Origin: a bacterium
GTDB lineage: Bacteria; Cyanobacteriota; Vampirovibrionia; Gastranaerophilales; JAILCC01
Direction of reading: 5' to 3'
Assembly: GCA_024680555.1 (NCBI GenBank)
Contig: JAILCC010000016.1
Coordinates: forward strand, 186,001-250,000
Length of the DNA: 64,000 nucleotides
Shown: positions 31,417 to 40,341 of the stretch, in pieces
Layout: each line of letters starts with the position of its first letter
How positions within the stretch are numbered: position 1 is the first letter of the stretch
Position numbers and translations under genes: made by a program
The notes under the pieces: generated by a model
Told to the model about the DNA's origin: nothing
Database searches by the model: none
The model's input: the letters and a program-made list of their open reading frames with translations, nothing else

Positions 31417-33372
31417 ATGGCTCAAATTGAAATCATTTTACCTGACGGTTCAAAAATAAATGTGGAAGAGAACTCTACAGCTTTTGATGTTGCAAAAAGC
31501 ATCTCCGAGGGCTTGGCAAGAAATGCACTTGCCGCAAAAATAAACGACAAATTGTCATCTTTGACAGAAAAATTAAACAGCGGTGACAAGCTGGAAATAT
31601 TAACTGACAGAAACCCCGAAGCATTGGCGGTTGTTCGACACTCCTGCTCGCACATTATGGCACAAGCAGTTCAAAGTATTTATCCAAATGCAAAACTCGC
31701 TATCGGACCTGCTATTGAAAACGGATTTTATTACGACTTTGATATTGACGGTGTAACATTAAAAGAAGAAGATTTTCCCGCAATTGAAGCAAAAATGCAA
31801 GAACTTATTTCTCAAAATTTAGTTTTTGAAAAATGCGTTCTGCCTGATGCTGATGCAAAAATCGCAGAATTTAAGGCTCAAGGCGAAATTTATAAAGCAG
31901 AACTCGTCGAGGAACACAAAAACGACAATCCGACTTTGTATTTGACCAAGACTCAAGACGGCAAAGAAGTTTGGAACGACTTTTGCTGCGGTCCTCATTT
32001 GATGAATACAAAACCGATTAAAGCGTTCAAACTCCTTTCGGTTGCAGGTGCATACTGGAGAGGTTCGGAAAAGAACAAAATGCTTCAAAGAATATATGCC
32101 ACAGCATTCTTCAACAAAGCTGATTTGGATGCATATCTGAAACAACTTGAAGAAGCACAAAAACGAGACCACAGAAAATTGGGTACGGAATTAGATTTGT
32201 TCAGTATTCAAGATGCAGTCGGTTCCGGCTTGGTTCTTTGGCATCCAAATCTCGCAGTAGTTCGTGAAGAAATTGAAAACTATTGGAGAAACGAACACCG
32301 CAAAAGAGGATACGTAATCGTTAATACTCCGCATATTGCAAAGCCGGACTTGTGGGAAATTTCCGGACACATGGGACACTACAAAGAAAACATGTTTATG
32401 GTTACAAATGGAGAAGAAGATTTTGTTCTTAAACCGATGAACTGCCCATTCCACATGCTGATTTATAAATCAGAAAGAAGAAGCTATAGAAATTTGCCTA
32501 TCAGAATGGCAGAACTTGGCACGGTATATCGAAACGAACGTTCGGGCGCATTGGCGGGTATGACCCGTGTAAGAGGATTTACACAGGATGATGCGCACAT
32601 TTTCTGTACTTTGGAACAAATTACGGATGAGGTTATAAATGTTATTGATTTCGTTGACGATACATTGAAAATATTCGGTATAACTTATGAAGTCGAACTT
32701 TCAACAAGACCTGAAGACAACTATGTCGGCTCTTTGGAAAACTGGGAAAAAGCCGAAGCCGGCTTGGTCGCTGCTCTTGAAAAGAAAGGACTGAAATACG
32801 ATATCAACGCAGGCGATGGAGCATTTTACGGTCCAAAAATCGACTTTAAATTAAAAGATGCTATCGGCAGAACTTGGCAAGGTGCAACAATTCAATTAGA
32901 CTTTAATCTTCCCGAAAGATTTGAACTCAAATACCAAGACAAAGACGGAGAATTAAAAACTCCGGTTATGCTCCACCGTGTAATTTTAGGTTCAATGGAA
33001 AGATTTGCAGGTCTATTGATTGAAAACTACACAGGCGCTTTCCCGACATGGCTTGCGCCGGTTCAAGTAGAAGTTATTCCTATCGCAGACAGACACGTTG
33101 ACTATGCGGAGAGTGTTTATAAAAAACTCAGGGATATGGGTATACGTGCAAAACTTGACGACAGAAGCGAATCCATGAACTACAAAATTCGTGAAGCTCA
33201 AAACAAAAAAGTTCCGTATATGCTTGTAATGGGCGACAAGGAAATTGAAGCAAACTCCGTTGCCGTCAGAGGTTCATCGGGCAGAGGTCAAATCGGCGTT
33301 ATGTCAGTTGATGAATTTGCACAAAAAATCCAAAAAGAAATTGAAACAAAAGGACAAGAAACCTTAGCATAA
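31417..33372 (+). CDS. thrS: Threonyl-tRNA synthetase
   Basis: 651 residues, full length. Domains in order: TGS (about 1-62), the editing domain with HSCSHIMAQAVQ and the metal-binding CCGPHL, the class II catalytic core (PMNCPFHMLIYKS, ELGTVYRNERSGAL with RGFTQDDAHIFC, AFYGPKIDFKLKDAIGR, and motif 3 HRVILGSMERFAGLLIENY), and the anticodon-binding domain from about 545 (APVQVEVIPIADRH). AGAGAGGA precedes the start. A terminator follows. No T-box is present upstream. Confidence 0.97.
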   Translation: MAQIEIILPDGSKINVEENSTAFDVAKSISEGLARNALAAKINDKLSSLTEKLNSGDKLEILTDRNPEALAVVRHSCSHIMAQAVQSIYPNAKLAIGPAIENGFYYDFDIDGVTLKEEDFPAIEAKMQELISQNLVFEKCVLPDADAKIAEFKAQGEIYKAELVEEHKNDNPTLYLTKTQDGKEVWNDFCCGPHLMNTKPIKAFKLLSVAGAYWRGSEKNKMLQRIYATAFFNKADLDAYLKQLEEAQKRDHRKLGTELDLFSIQDAVGSGLVLWHPNLAVVREEIENYWRNEHRKRGYVIVNTPHIAKPDLWEISGHMGHYKENMFMVTNGEEDFVLKPMNCPFHMLIYKSERRSYRNLPIRMAELGTVYRNERSGALAGMTRVRGFTQDDAHIFCTLEQITDEVINVIDFVDDTLKIFGITYEVELSTRPEDNYVGSLENWEKAEAGLVAALEKKGLKYDINAGDGAFYGPKIDFKLKDAIGRTWQGATIQLDFNLPERFELKYQDKDGELKTPVMLHRVILGSMERFAGLLIENYTGAFPTWLAPVQVEVIPIADRHVDYAESVYKKLRDMGIRAKLDDRSESMNYKIREAQNKKVPYMLVMGDKEIEANSVAVRGSSGRGQIGVMSVDEFAQKIQKEIETKGQETLA

Positions 33373-33386
33373 AACAAAATTATGAA

Positions 33387-33420
33387 TAAAAAAATCGCCC
33401 CGCTATGAGGCGATTTTTTA
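33387..33420. terminator. Terminator shared by thrS and the convergent PilB-like gene
   Basis: AAAAAATCGCC / GGCGATTTTTT stem around a 9-base loop, in the 45-base gap between the two stop codons. The right end touches the stop of the minus-strand gene. Confidence 0.88.
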
Positions 33421-34644
33421 TGATATTACACCGTCTTTGTCAATTACGAAATCAAATTCGCCAATGTCTTCACCGATTGCGGAAGTGAAAATTGTCCGCT
33501 CTTTTGAAAGAAGTTTTAGTTTTTCAAACTGCTCTTTTATATAAATCTTTTCCCAAAAAAGTATTTCAAAATTTTGAAATTCAACTTGTTTTATAATTTC
33601 ATCAAAATACAATCCGGTATTTTTCCCCGTTTCGAGCTGTGTAATACCTGCAATATTATACTTCACACAACTTTCCGCCATCAAAACGGAATGACTTTCG
33701 CCCAAGTATTGAGCAACCGAATATATAAAATCATCCCTAACGCATTGAACACCGACAAAAGACGGCGACTGCACAACGAGAGAAAGTCTGTTTTTAAAAT
33801 CTTCGGGCAAATCAGCCGGCGGTTTATTTATCTCCAACGAAATTCTTGCACCGAATTTCGTCGGTAAAAATGATATTATAAGTGAATATGTGAGATTTTT
33901 ATATTTAAAATCAAATTTTGAATTTTGAGGAACATCTTCATCAAAAGCATCCATGGCGAGAAACCTGCCTGCAAGACTGTTAATAAATCTTGGGGCAAGT
34001 ATATTGGGGATAAGACCTTTTACATCTTTGTCAAAGTAAACCCTAAGTCCCTCCTGAGCTCTTTCCATAAAAATATTTTTTCTGTTTTCGGCTATGGCAT
34101 TTTTTATAATGGAAGAAATAACCTGTTCAACAGATTCATCCTCCAAATCTCCTGCTAATATTGCATCCTGCCAGGATTCCACAGCTACAGGTTGTTTTTT
34201 TGAAAAATAATAACACTCGACCGCATCAGCAATTGCATCCTGAGCGCAAACAACGGGTTCAATAGAGAAACTCTCTGGTTCAAAAAGGTTATTTATGGTA
34301 AATAAGTCCAACGGATCAGACATTGCAATTGTTAAAACATCTTCAATTTTAAAAAGAGGGAAGATATTATAACGCTTGGCATCTTCAGGATTTACGTATT
34401 TTAAGCACTCAATATCCGGTACATAATCGGAAAGTTCCACGTATGGGATATGCAGTTTATTTTGGATAAAATTCAGCAGTTCTTTTTCGGAAATAATCCC
34501 CTCTTTAACCAACTCTACAGAAAGGTTTGTCAAATTTTTTTGCGCATTATCCTGCGCAAAATTAAGGGCTTCATAATCGACAAGTCCCTCCCTAACTAAG
34601 TCATACTTTAATTTGTCTATGGTTTTATTTGTAAGAAGCAACAT
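33418..34644 (-). CDS. PilB/GspE-like protein with degenerate ATPase domain
   Basis: 408 residues. Residues 1-150 form an MshEN/GspE-N domain (IIEKELL-type helix, IPYVELSDYVPDIECLKYV, IFPLFKIEDVLTIAMSDPLD). The rest follows the GspE/PilB core in outline: ARISLEI, then VLMAESCVKYNIAGITQLET aligned with the family's VEDPVEYQLPGINQVQV, then TIFTSAI for the STLH segment. The Walker A glycine-lysine loop is replaced by GVQCVRDDFIYS, and the Walker B and Asp-box residues are lost. It therefore cannot hydrolyse ATP as PilB does. It is third in an operon with a histidine kinase and receiver protein (3-base gap), suggesting a signalling output toward pili or secretion. Confidence 0.75.
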   Translation of the reverse strand: MLLLTNKTIDKLKYDLVREGLVDYEALNFAQDNAQKNLTNLSVELVKEGIISEKELLNFIQNKLHIPYVELSDYVPDIECLKYVNPEDAKRYNIFPLFKIEDVLTIAMSDPLDLFTINNLFEPESFSIEPVVCAQDAIADAVECYYFSKKQPVAVESWQDAILAGDLEDESVEQVISSIIKNAIAENRKNIFMERAQEGLRVYFDKDVKGLIPNILAPRFINSLAGRFLAMDAFDEDVPQNSKFDFKYKNLTYSLIISFLPTKFGARISLEINKPPADLPEDFKNRLSLVVQSPSFVGVQCVRDDFIYSVAQYLGESHSVLMAESCVKYNIAGITQLETGKNTGLYFDEIIKQVEFQNFEILFWEKIYIKEQFEKLKLLSKERTIFTSAIGEDIGEFDFVIDKDGVIS

Positions 34645-34647
34645 TTC

Positions 34648-35016
34648 TTACACCTGCAGATGTTTATTTATTAAATCAATTACGTTTGAAATATCAAAAG
34701 GTTTTGTAATATATTCATCTGCGCCCGTTTCTTCACCGATGAGTTTGTCTTCTTCCTGACTGCGTGCCGTAATCATCAGTATCGGAATATCTTGAAACTT
34801 TTTATCAAATTTCAAAAGGCGAGATACTTTGTAGCCATTGATTTTGGGCATCATAACGTCAAGCAGAATAATGTCAGGTATTGCACGACGAGCAAGATTG
34901 AGGGCTTCTTCTCCGTCATAAGCCGTCAAAACCTCAAATCCGTCCGATTCAAGCATAAACTGCAGCGTTTCCACAATATCAGCTTCATCATCTGCAATAA
35001 GAACTGTTTTCTTCAT
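34648..35016 (-). CDS. Single-domain response regulator (receiver only)
   Basis: 122 residues of CheY type without an output domain. TVLIADDEADIV gives the acidic pair, IILLDVMMPKING the phospho-acceptor Asp, MITARSQ the Thr/Ser switch, and ADEYITKPFD the conserved Lys. The start at 35016 follows GGGAG; an upstream in-frame ATG overlaps the kinase gene. It lies 7 bases after the histidine kinase gene and 3 bases before the PilB-like gene. It is probably phosphorylated by that kinase and acts by protein contact. Confidence 0.9.
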   Translation of the reverse strand: MKKTVLIADDEADIVETLQFMLESDGFEVLTAYDGEEALNLARRAIPDIILLDVMMPKINGYKVSRLLKFDKKFQDIPILMITARSQEEDKLIGEETGADEYITKPFDISNVIDLINKHLQV

Positions 35017-35023
35017 TTTCTCC

Positions 35024-36997
35024 CTACATTTTTTCAAATTCAGCAATCAAGTCGGGTAACAAAGTGCCTTCCCCAAAATCGCAATATGCACTATGTACAA
35101 ACATATTAGCATTTTTTGTTTTTAAAGCAAAATCTTTTAACTTTTCTAAATATATTTCAAATAAATTTTTATTTAAATTTTGTGAAATAATGTAAATACA
35201 ATCATCTTTGCTGAATATTTTTCTGTATTTTTGTTCTTGTTGAATATATTTCAAAGTTTGTTCAATATCATCCGTTTTTAGTTTAAGTATGGCAAAGTTT
35301 GTATTTGCGTTTTTGGATTTTTCATAAAATATAGAAAGCTCAGTCAAAAAATTTTCATATTCATCATATTTAGGGAGTGTAAAAATAAAGGAAGTGCCTT
35401 TGCCTTCTTTGCTTTCAACCCATATATTTCCACGGTGAGCAATGATATATTCCTTTGCAATAGGCAGCCCCAACCCTGTTCCGCCAACTTTTCTGCTCAA
35501 AGAATTTTCTATCTGCTGGAATTTATCAAATACTTTTGCCATATTTTCTTCACTTATACCGATACCTGTATCTTTTACTTCCACCTGATAAAATTGAGAA
35601 TTTTTTTTAGTTTCCGACAAGATAATTGATACCTTACCTTTAGCTTCCGTAAATTTTAGTGCATTTGATACAAGATTTGATAACACTTGCTCAATTTTTT
35701 GAGCATCAGCATAAACAAAGGTATTTTTAACCTTGGTTATGACATCCAGCTTTATATCCTTTTCCGTTGCAAGCGAATAAAATGTGTCTTTAATAAGATT
35801 TATAGGTTCTGACAGATTTGTTTTTTCAAATCGGTATTCCATTTTTCCGGCTTCAATCTTTGATAAATCCAATAAATCATTTATAATGCCTGAAAGCCTC
35901 GTTACATTTCTTTTCCCCATATTTAAGAAATTAGACATTTTATCCGTAATATCACCTGCTTTACCCGATAAAATAATGTCTAATGAGTTTTTTATGGCAG
36001 TGAGCGGAGTTCTTAGTTCGTGAGAAACAATAGAAACAAATTCAGATTTTAATTGTTCCAATTTTACAAGTTTAGCATTTTTTTCTTGGATTTCTTCGTA
36101 CAAAATCGCACTTTCCAAAGGCAAAGCAACTTGGCTCACAATAGTTTGAAAACATGTTGTATCTTCGTTTGACAACTCCTCATCCCTAAATATTTCCACC
36201 GTACCGAAAAACTTATCCTGCGTAGAAATCGGCGAAAATATATTTGCACAGTGCATTATGTCAAAGTCATACACAACATCATCCATCTTATATATGTTTT
36301 GCGTTTTTACATCGTTGACATCAAATTCAAAAGGCAATTTTTTATCTTGGAAAAGCGACTTGTACGACATTACCGCCCTCAGCTTCAGGGCTTGTTCCAG
36401 CCTTTTTGACAATGGGTATGTTGAATTTATTATGAGTTTGATGTCATTTTGATTATTGATAAATAATGTCGTGCATATTGAATAACTTATACTTTGCTCC
36501 AGACCTTCATGCATAATGTTTATAAGCTTTTGTGGACTAAGCGTGCCGGCAAGATTGGAATTTGTATCATATAAAACTTTCAACTGATAAAAGCGCTGAG
36601 CAAGTTCGTTATTATTTGCCGTAAATATATCAAGGTGACTTTTTAAACGAAGATGAGCATTTACGGTTGAAACAAGCACCGCAGGATTTACAGGCCTCGG
36701 GATATAGCCGTCAGCAGCCTGCGAAATATTTGCAAATTGTACACCTTCATTGACAAGAAGAAGTATCTGAATATCTGTGTTTGAGTCGGTAAGGCGCACC
36801 TTTCGGCATATTTTGGAAACATTGTCCACATCGCCATCCAAGGCTAAAATCGCAATATCCGGAAGAAACTTGGACGCTTCATCATACAATGAATTCACTT
36901 TTTCTACATGCGAAATAATATATCCGACATCTTTCAGCGGAGCAACGATATCTTTTTCATCGGATTTTTTATCAGAAAAGACCAAAATTTTTGGCAT
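35024..36997 (-). CDS. Soluble hybrid-type histidine kinase (receiver-like, GAF, HisKA, HATPase)
   Basis: 657 residues, no membrane helix. Residues 1-115 form a receiver-like domain (ILVFSDKKSDE, IAILALDGDVDN, GYIPRPVNP) in which the phospho-acceptor site is altered. A GAF-like domain follows (about 150-310), then HisKA with SEFVSIVSHELRTPLTAIKN, and a HATPase with NLVSNALKFT, VKDTGIGIS and GGTGLGLPIAKEYI. A further 90-residue C-terminal domain resembles a degenerate signalling or GGDEF-like module. The start at 36997 is supported by GAGAG. It is the first gene of a three-gene signalling operon. Confidence 0.88.
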   Translation of the reverse strand: MPKILVFSDKKSDEKDIVAPLKDVGYIISHVEKVNSLYDEASKFLPDIAILALDGDVDNVSKICRKVRLTDSNTDIQILLLVNEGVQFANISQAADGYIPRPVNPAVLVSTVNAHLRLKSHLDIFTANNNELAQRFYQLKVLYDTNSNLAGTLSPQKLINIMHEGLEQSISYSICTTLFINNQNDIKLIINSTYPLSKRLEQALKLRAVMSYKSLFQDKKLPFEFDVNDVKTQNIYKMDDVVYDFDIMHCANIFSPISTQDKFFGTVEIFRDEELSNEDTTCFQTIVSQVALPLESAILYEEIQEKNAKLVKLEQLKSEFVSIVSHELRTPLTAIKNSLDIILSGKAGDITDKMSNFLNMGKRNVTRLSGIINDLLDLSKIEAGKMEYRFEKTNLSEPINLIKDTFYSLATEKDIKLDVITKVKNTFVYADAQKIEQVLSNLVSNALKFTEAKGKVSIILSETKKNSQFYQVEVKDTGIGISEENMAKVFDKFQQIENSLSRKVGGTGLGLPIAKEYIIAHRGNIWVESKEGKGTSFIFTLPKYDEYENFLTELSIFYEKSKNANTNFAILKLKTDDIEQTLKYIQQEQKYRKIFSKDDCIYIISQNLNKNLFEIYLEKLKDFALKTKNANMFVHSAYCDFGEGTLLPDLIAEFEKM

Positions 36998-37058
36998 AGA
37001 ATATACTCTCAAACATGTAGCAAGAATATTATACCCGAAAACCTGAGCTTTATACAAT

Positions 37059-37089
37059 AAAAAAGCCGCCGATATACGGCGGCTTTTTC
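37059..37089. terminator. Terminator of the SLH-protein gene
   Basis: AAAAAGCCGCCG / CGGCGGCTTTTT hairpin with a 5-base loop, 16 bases after the stop of the minus-strand SLH gene and just before the kinase operon. Confidence 0.9.
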
Positions 37090-37104
37090 TATTTAAACTA
37101 TAAA

Positions 37105-38502
37105 TTAGTCGTTATCATCAGGTGACACAGTGTAAATACTGAATGCTTCTCTGATAAGAACATAGATTTCGTCGTCTTGAGCAGCACCAAAGTTTACGCC
37201 CGGTGTCAAGAAACCAATTATAGCACCTGCAGCAGCACCAGTAGGAATACCTATTGCCAATGCTGTTCCTGTTTTGTGTTTAGGGACACCAACAGCAAGA
37301 CCAATACCTGTACCAACTACTGTACCGCCTAATGTCCATAACAACGGTTTTTCCCAGCTGTTACTTACCAATACGCCTTCATTTTCGAATGCATTAGCAA
37401 CCATATCAACAACCTTTCCGTCAGGGAATGTTGCATTTTTGAATGAAATAGTCATTCTTGCATTCTTATTTAACCAGCGTGGATCTTCTAATGATTCAAT
37501 AGCAGCGAGGAATTTTGTTCCTTGAGGGAATACAAGCGTTCCTTCAACTGTTCTGATATCTTTCTTTGCATAGAAGTGAACTTCGTCACCAACATTGTAG
37601 TTCTTTGAATTGAATCTATTTGTAAATGCAACTTTAATTACGTTACCTGCATCAACAATAAGTCTTCTGTCTGTAACTTGAACAGTATTGCAAGGTGCAA
37701 GAGGAGTTACGTCTAAGTGTTCAACTCCTAGCATTCTTTCTGCCTTGTATGCTTTTTTAACGAGATTTAGTTGGTTTCTCAATTTGTATAAAAGTACGGC
37801 AGCTTCCGCTCTGTTTAATTGTTTGTTCGGTAAAAATTCATACGGATCTGGGTGGTTTACATACAAATTGTATCTGACTGTCTTTTCATAAGTATGACGA
37901 GCCCATGCCGGAATTGTGTCTGAATCGGTGAATGCACCAAGAACACTTTCACCTACCGGATAATCTTTTGTAATGTGACTCATAATAGAGTTTGTTTCGG
38001 CTTTTGTAATAATTCTTTCCGGTTTAAATTCACCATCGGTATAACCATATACCAAGCCGATTTGGTCGTTTCTTAAAATTGTTTCATATCCCGGTGTTTG
38101 TTCATTTACGTCTGAATAGTTACTGTGAACAGTAATTTGGAATGTTGAGTTTTCCAAAGCATTTAATATCCATTGTGCAAATTCAACACGCTTTACAACG
38201 CTTTCCGGAGAAAATGTACCGTCAGAATTCAAAGGAATAATTCCTTCTTTAATACAAGCGTTAATTTCCATTGCTGCCCAATAATCATCAGGAACATCAG
38301 ATGCTTGTTGAACCAAATATTCCGAAGGAACATTTGCATTGTTGTTTTGACCTGTAATCGCACGATTTTTTAACGTGTCAACATCTTGATTTACTGTTTG
38401 GCTTTCTTGATAATACGCACCGTCTTCTGCTTGAACGGCATGGTTGAAAGTTAAAGCAAACAGCATAAAAATACTTACCAGTATTGCTGAAATCTTTTTC
38501 AT
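37105..38502 (-). CDS. SLH-domain envelope protein with TrbI-like C-terminal region
   Basis: 465 residues: signal peptide (to about residue 25, ending AVQA), a linker, three SLH repeats (about 66-125, 126-185, 190-245, each with the A-x-x-Y/G-x-I...F-x-P...R-x-E pattern, such as GTFSPESVVKRVEFAQWILN), then a beta-rich region (about 270-390) with LVFPQGTKFLAAIESLED. A glycine-rich hydrophobic stretch (TVVGTGIGLAVGV, GIPTGAAAGAIIGFL) follows. SLH domains bind peptidoglycan-linked polymer, and cyanobacteria use them to anchor the outer membrane. The beta region resembles the exported protein at 48362. A monocistronic transcript ends at the following terminator. Confidence 0.85.
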   Translation of the reverse strand: MKKISAILVSIFMLFALTFNHAVQAEDGAYYQESQTVNQDVDTLKNRAITGQNNNANVPSEYLVQQASDVPDDYWAAMEINACIKEGIIPLNSDGTFSPESVVKRVEFAQWILNALENSTFQITVHSNYSDVNEQTPGYETILRNDQIGLVYGYTDGEFKPERIITKAETNSIMSHITKDYPVGESVLGAFTDSDTIPAWARHTYEKTVRYNLYVNHPDPYEFLPNKQLNRAEAAVLLYKLRNQLNLVKKAYKAERMLGVEHLDVTPLAPCNTVQVTDRRLIVDAGNVIKVAFTNRFNSKNYNVGDEVHFYAKKDIRTVEGTLVFPQGTKFLAAIESLEDPRWLNKNARMTISFKNATFPDGKVVDMVANAFENEGVLVSNSWEKPLLWTLGGTVVGTGIGLAVGVPKHKTGTALAIGIPTGAAAGAIIGFLTPGVNFGAAQDDEIYVLIREAFSIYTVSPDDND

Positions 38503-38604
38503 ATAGGTTCTATCTCCCTTTAACTAATCTAATTCGTTATAGGGGGATTGTATCAGAAAAAAAAACACTAGTAAATATTTTTGTGAATAATATTAAGTAT
38601 CTGC

Positions 38605-38703
38605 TTAATGGTTAAATGCAGCAGTAACCTTTTGAGGCAGAAATATAAACATTACGTAGGCAATAACGCTTAACAATACTATTTGCAATAACGAAGTTCC
38701 CAT
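38605..38703 (-). CDS. 32-residue single-helix membrane protein
   Basis: MGTSLLQIVLLSVIAYVMFI then FLPQKVTAAFNH: one hydrophobic helix (residues 4-22) with a short polar tail. AAGGAG stands 6 bases before ATG, one of the best ribosome sites in the window, and a candidate promoter lies just upstream. No family is recognised. It lies 101 bases upstream of the SLH gene on the same strand. Such short membrane proteins often bind and tune a larger membrane complex; the partner is unknown. Confidence 0.65.
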   Translation of the reverse strand: MGTSLLQIVLLSVIAYVMFIFLPQKVTAAFNH

Positions 38704-38745
38704 ATAAAACTCCTTTCTCACAACACTACATACAAAACGGTTACA

Positions 38746-38779
38746 TGGGTTTTATACCCAATTTTTCAAATTTTAAACA
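38746..38779 (-). promoter_or_regulatory. Candidate promoter of the 32-residue protein, with palindrome
   Basis: On the minus strand, TTGTTT, 18-base spacer, TATAAA (38751-38756). The -10 box sits in the centre of the palindrome TGGGTATAAAACCCA, which could be an operator. Confidence 0.4.
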
Positions 38780-38828
38780 ACAATCCAAAAATTGTTACAA
38801 ATTACATAATGCTTTACATTGGTTAACA

Positions 38829-38969
38829 TTAGTTATTTGAATATGAGTTCAAATACATGTAGCGAATTGCTTCTATCATGCTGTCTTTTTTAACAACGAA
38901 CTCCTCAACATTTTTGAAAAGATTTGCGATTTCCGCACTAATAATTTCTTTGCTGTAATCTGTGTTCAT
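38829..38969 (-). CDS. 46-residue small protein
   Basis: MNTDYSKEIISAEIANLFKN at the start, then charged helices (VEEFVVKKDSMIEAIRYMYL), ending NSYSNN. AAGGA lies 11 bases upstream of the start, a loose spacing. Composition and codon use look coding, but no family is recognised and no neighbour overlaps. It stands alone between the 32-residue gene and the divergent NrtR gene. Confidence 0.45.
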   Translation of the reverse strand: MNTDYSKEIISAEIANLFKNVEEFVVKKDSMIEAIRYMYLNSYSNN

Positions 38970-39133
38970 ACTTGCTTGTCCTTATGTGTCCCCTGACATG
39001 AATGTATATCGGCAGGCAAATGAAAAATCTTTAATAAAATACGTCCATTATTAAGAAAATTTTACAAAATATTATTTAAAAATTATTTTTTTGCTAATAT
39101 AAAATAATAAAGACTGAGACAGAGAAATTGGAT

Positions 39134-39796
39134 ATGCAAAGAGAAACAAAAACTCATGAAATCACCGTTGACGTTGTGATTTTTACAATACAAAAGGGCA
39201 CATTAAAAGTACTTTTGGTACAAAGAAGCAAAGAACCTTTTGTTAACAAATGGGCAATCCCGGGCGGTTTTGTCAGATTATCCGAAAACCTTGACGAAGC
39301 AGCTAAGAGGCTATTGTACGAAAAATCCAATTTGAAAGATGTATACTTGGAACAAATATACACCTTTGGCGACCCGTTGAGATATCCTAACTCAAGGGTT
39401 ATAACGGTTGCATATTTTGCATTAATTCGTTCTGAAAATCTTGTACTTAAATTTGATAAAAGCACAGACAATATAAAAGACGTAAGTTGGCATAGCGTAT
39501 ACAATCTGCCACCATTGGCATTTGACCATAAAACAATTGTTGAATACGCATCCAAAAGACTCAGAGATGACTTAGAACATCATGCAACGGCATTTCAGCT
39601 ACTTCCACCGAAGTTTACTCTAACGGACTTGCAGCAAACATACGAAATCATACTCAATACGACATTAGACAAACGTAATTTCAGAAAGAAAATTCTTTCC
39701 TTAAATATACTTACAGAACTTGATGAATATTCAAAAAGCAGATCCAAAAGACCTGCCAAACTATATTCATTCAACGAAAAGTCATTGGAAGAATAG
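39134..39796 (+). CDS. NrtR-like regulator: degenerate Nudix domain plus winged helix
   Basis: 220 residues. The N-terminal Nudix fold (about 8-135) contains KWAIPGGFVRLSENLDEAAK, then RLLYEKSNL where an active Nudix box would read REUxEExGU. Loss of the catalytic glutamates (RLLYEK) fits the NrtR class, which senses ADP-ribose or a related nucleotide rather than hydrolysing it. The C-terminal domain (about 150-215) is the NrtR winged helix (FTLTDLQQTYEIILNTTLDK, NFRKKILSLNIL). NrtR represses NAD-synthesis or sugar genes in other bacteria; no such gene is adjacent here, so the target is unknown. A terminator follows. Confidence 0.85.
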   Translation: MQRETKTHEITVDVVIFTIQKGTLKVLLVQRSKEPFVNKWAIPGGFVRLSENLDEAAKRLLYEKSNLKDVYLEQIYTFGDPLRYPNSRVITVAYFALIRSENLVLKFDKSTDNIKDVSWHSVYNLPPLAFDHKTIVEYASKRLRDDLEHHATAFQLLPPKFTLTDLQQTYEIILNTTLDKRNFRKKILSLNILTELDEYSKSRSKRPAKLYSFNEKSLEE

Positions 39797-39910
39797 AGCC
39801 AAAATCGTCTGAAAGTATAATGTTTATTGGACTTTCTGCGCATTTAACGTGAAGAAAAAGGATTTATCATGATAATAAATCCTCAACTCTTCTACGTCCG
39901 GTTGCTACTC

Positions 39911-39942
39911 ACCCCGATAATTATTCTTTGTCGGGGTTTTTC
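39911..39942 (+). terminator. Terminator of the NrtR-like gene
   Basis: ACCCCGA / TCGGGGT hairpin followed by TTTTT. It overlaps the last codons of the convergent minus-strand gene. Confidence 0.75.
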
Positions 39943-40232
39943 TTAGATTTACTTTTTTGCGCTTTAACTTTATACAATGATGGGAATGCCACCCTTTTTG
40001 TATTTTCAAATTCAATTTTCTTTTGGGCTGCTCTACTTGTATCTGCAGTTACATCTGGCATGCTTACGGGTATATCATTTTGTCTGAGCTTTTTACCTTC
40101 ATCGTTCAATTCTTTGAGCAATTGAACAGATGGGGATGACATATCCAAACCGGACCTCGTCCTTGCGAAAGTAACAGTGGAAAATAATAAACAAAATCCA
40201 AAAATCAGCACTAATATATTTGATAATTTCAT
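39921..40232 (-). CDS. Small exported protein, function unknown
   Basis: 103 residues. A clear signal peptide (KLSNILVLIFGFCLLFSTVT then FA) precedes a polar, charged mature part of about 80 residues with no recognised domain and no further hydrophobic segment. The C-terminus is very basic (KAQKSKSKKNPDKE). GGGAG stands before the start at 40232. It is divergent from the pilin-like gene at 40342. Confidence 0.7.
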   Translation of the reverse strand: MKLSNILVLIFGFCLLFSTVTFARTRSGLDMSSPSVQLLKELNDEGKKLRQNDIPVSMPDVTADTSRAAQKKIEFENTKRVAFPSLYKVKAQKSKSKKNPDKE

Positions 40233-40341
40233 AAGTTTTCTCCCTGCTACATTTATTGCATAAAATCGGGAAAATATCAAAAATGTTTAAAATTTAAAGA
40301 GTTAATGTATAATGAAATAGTGACAGGGGAATTTATTCATT

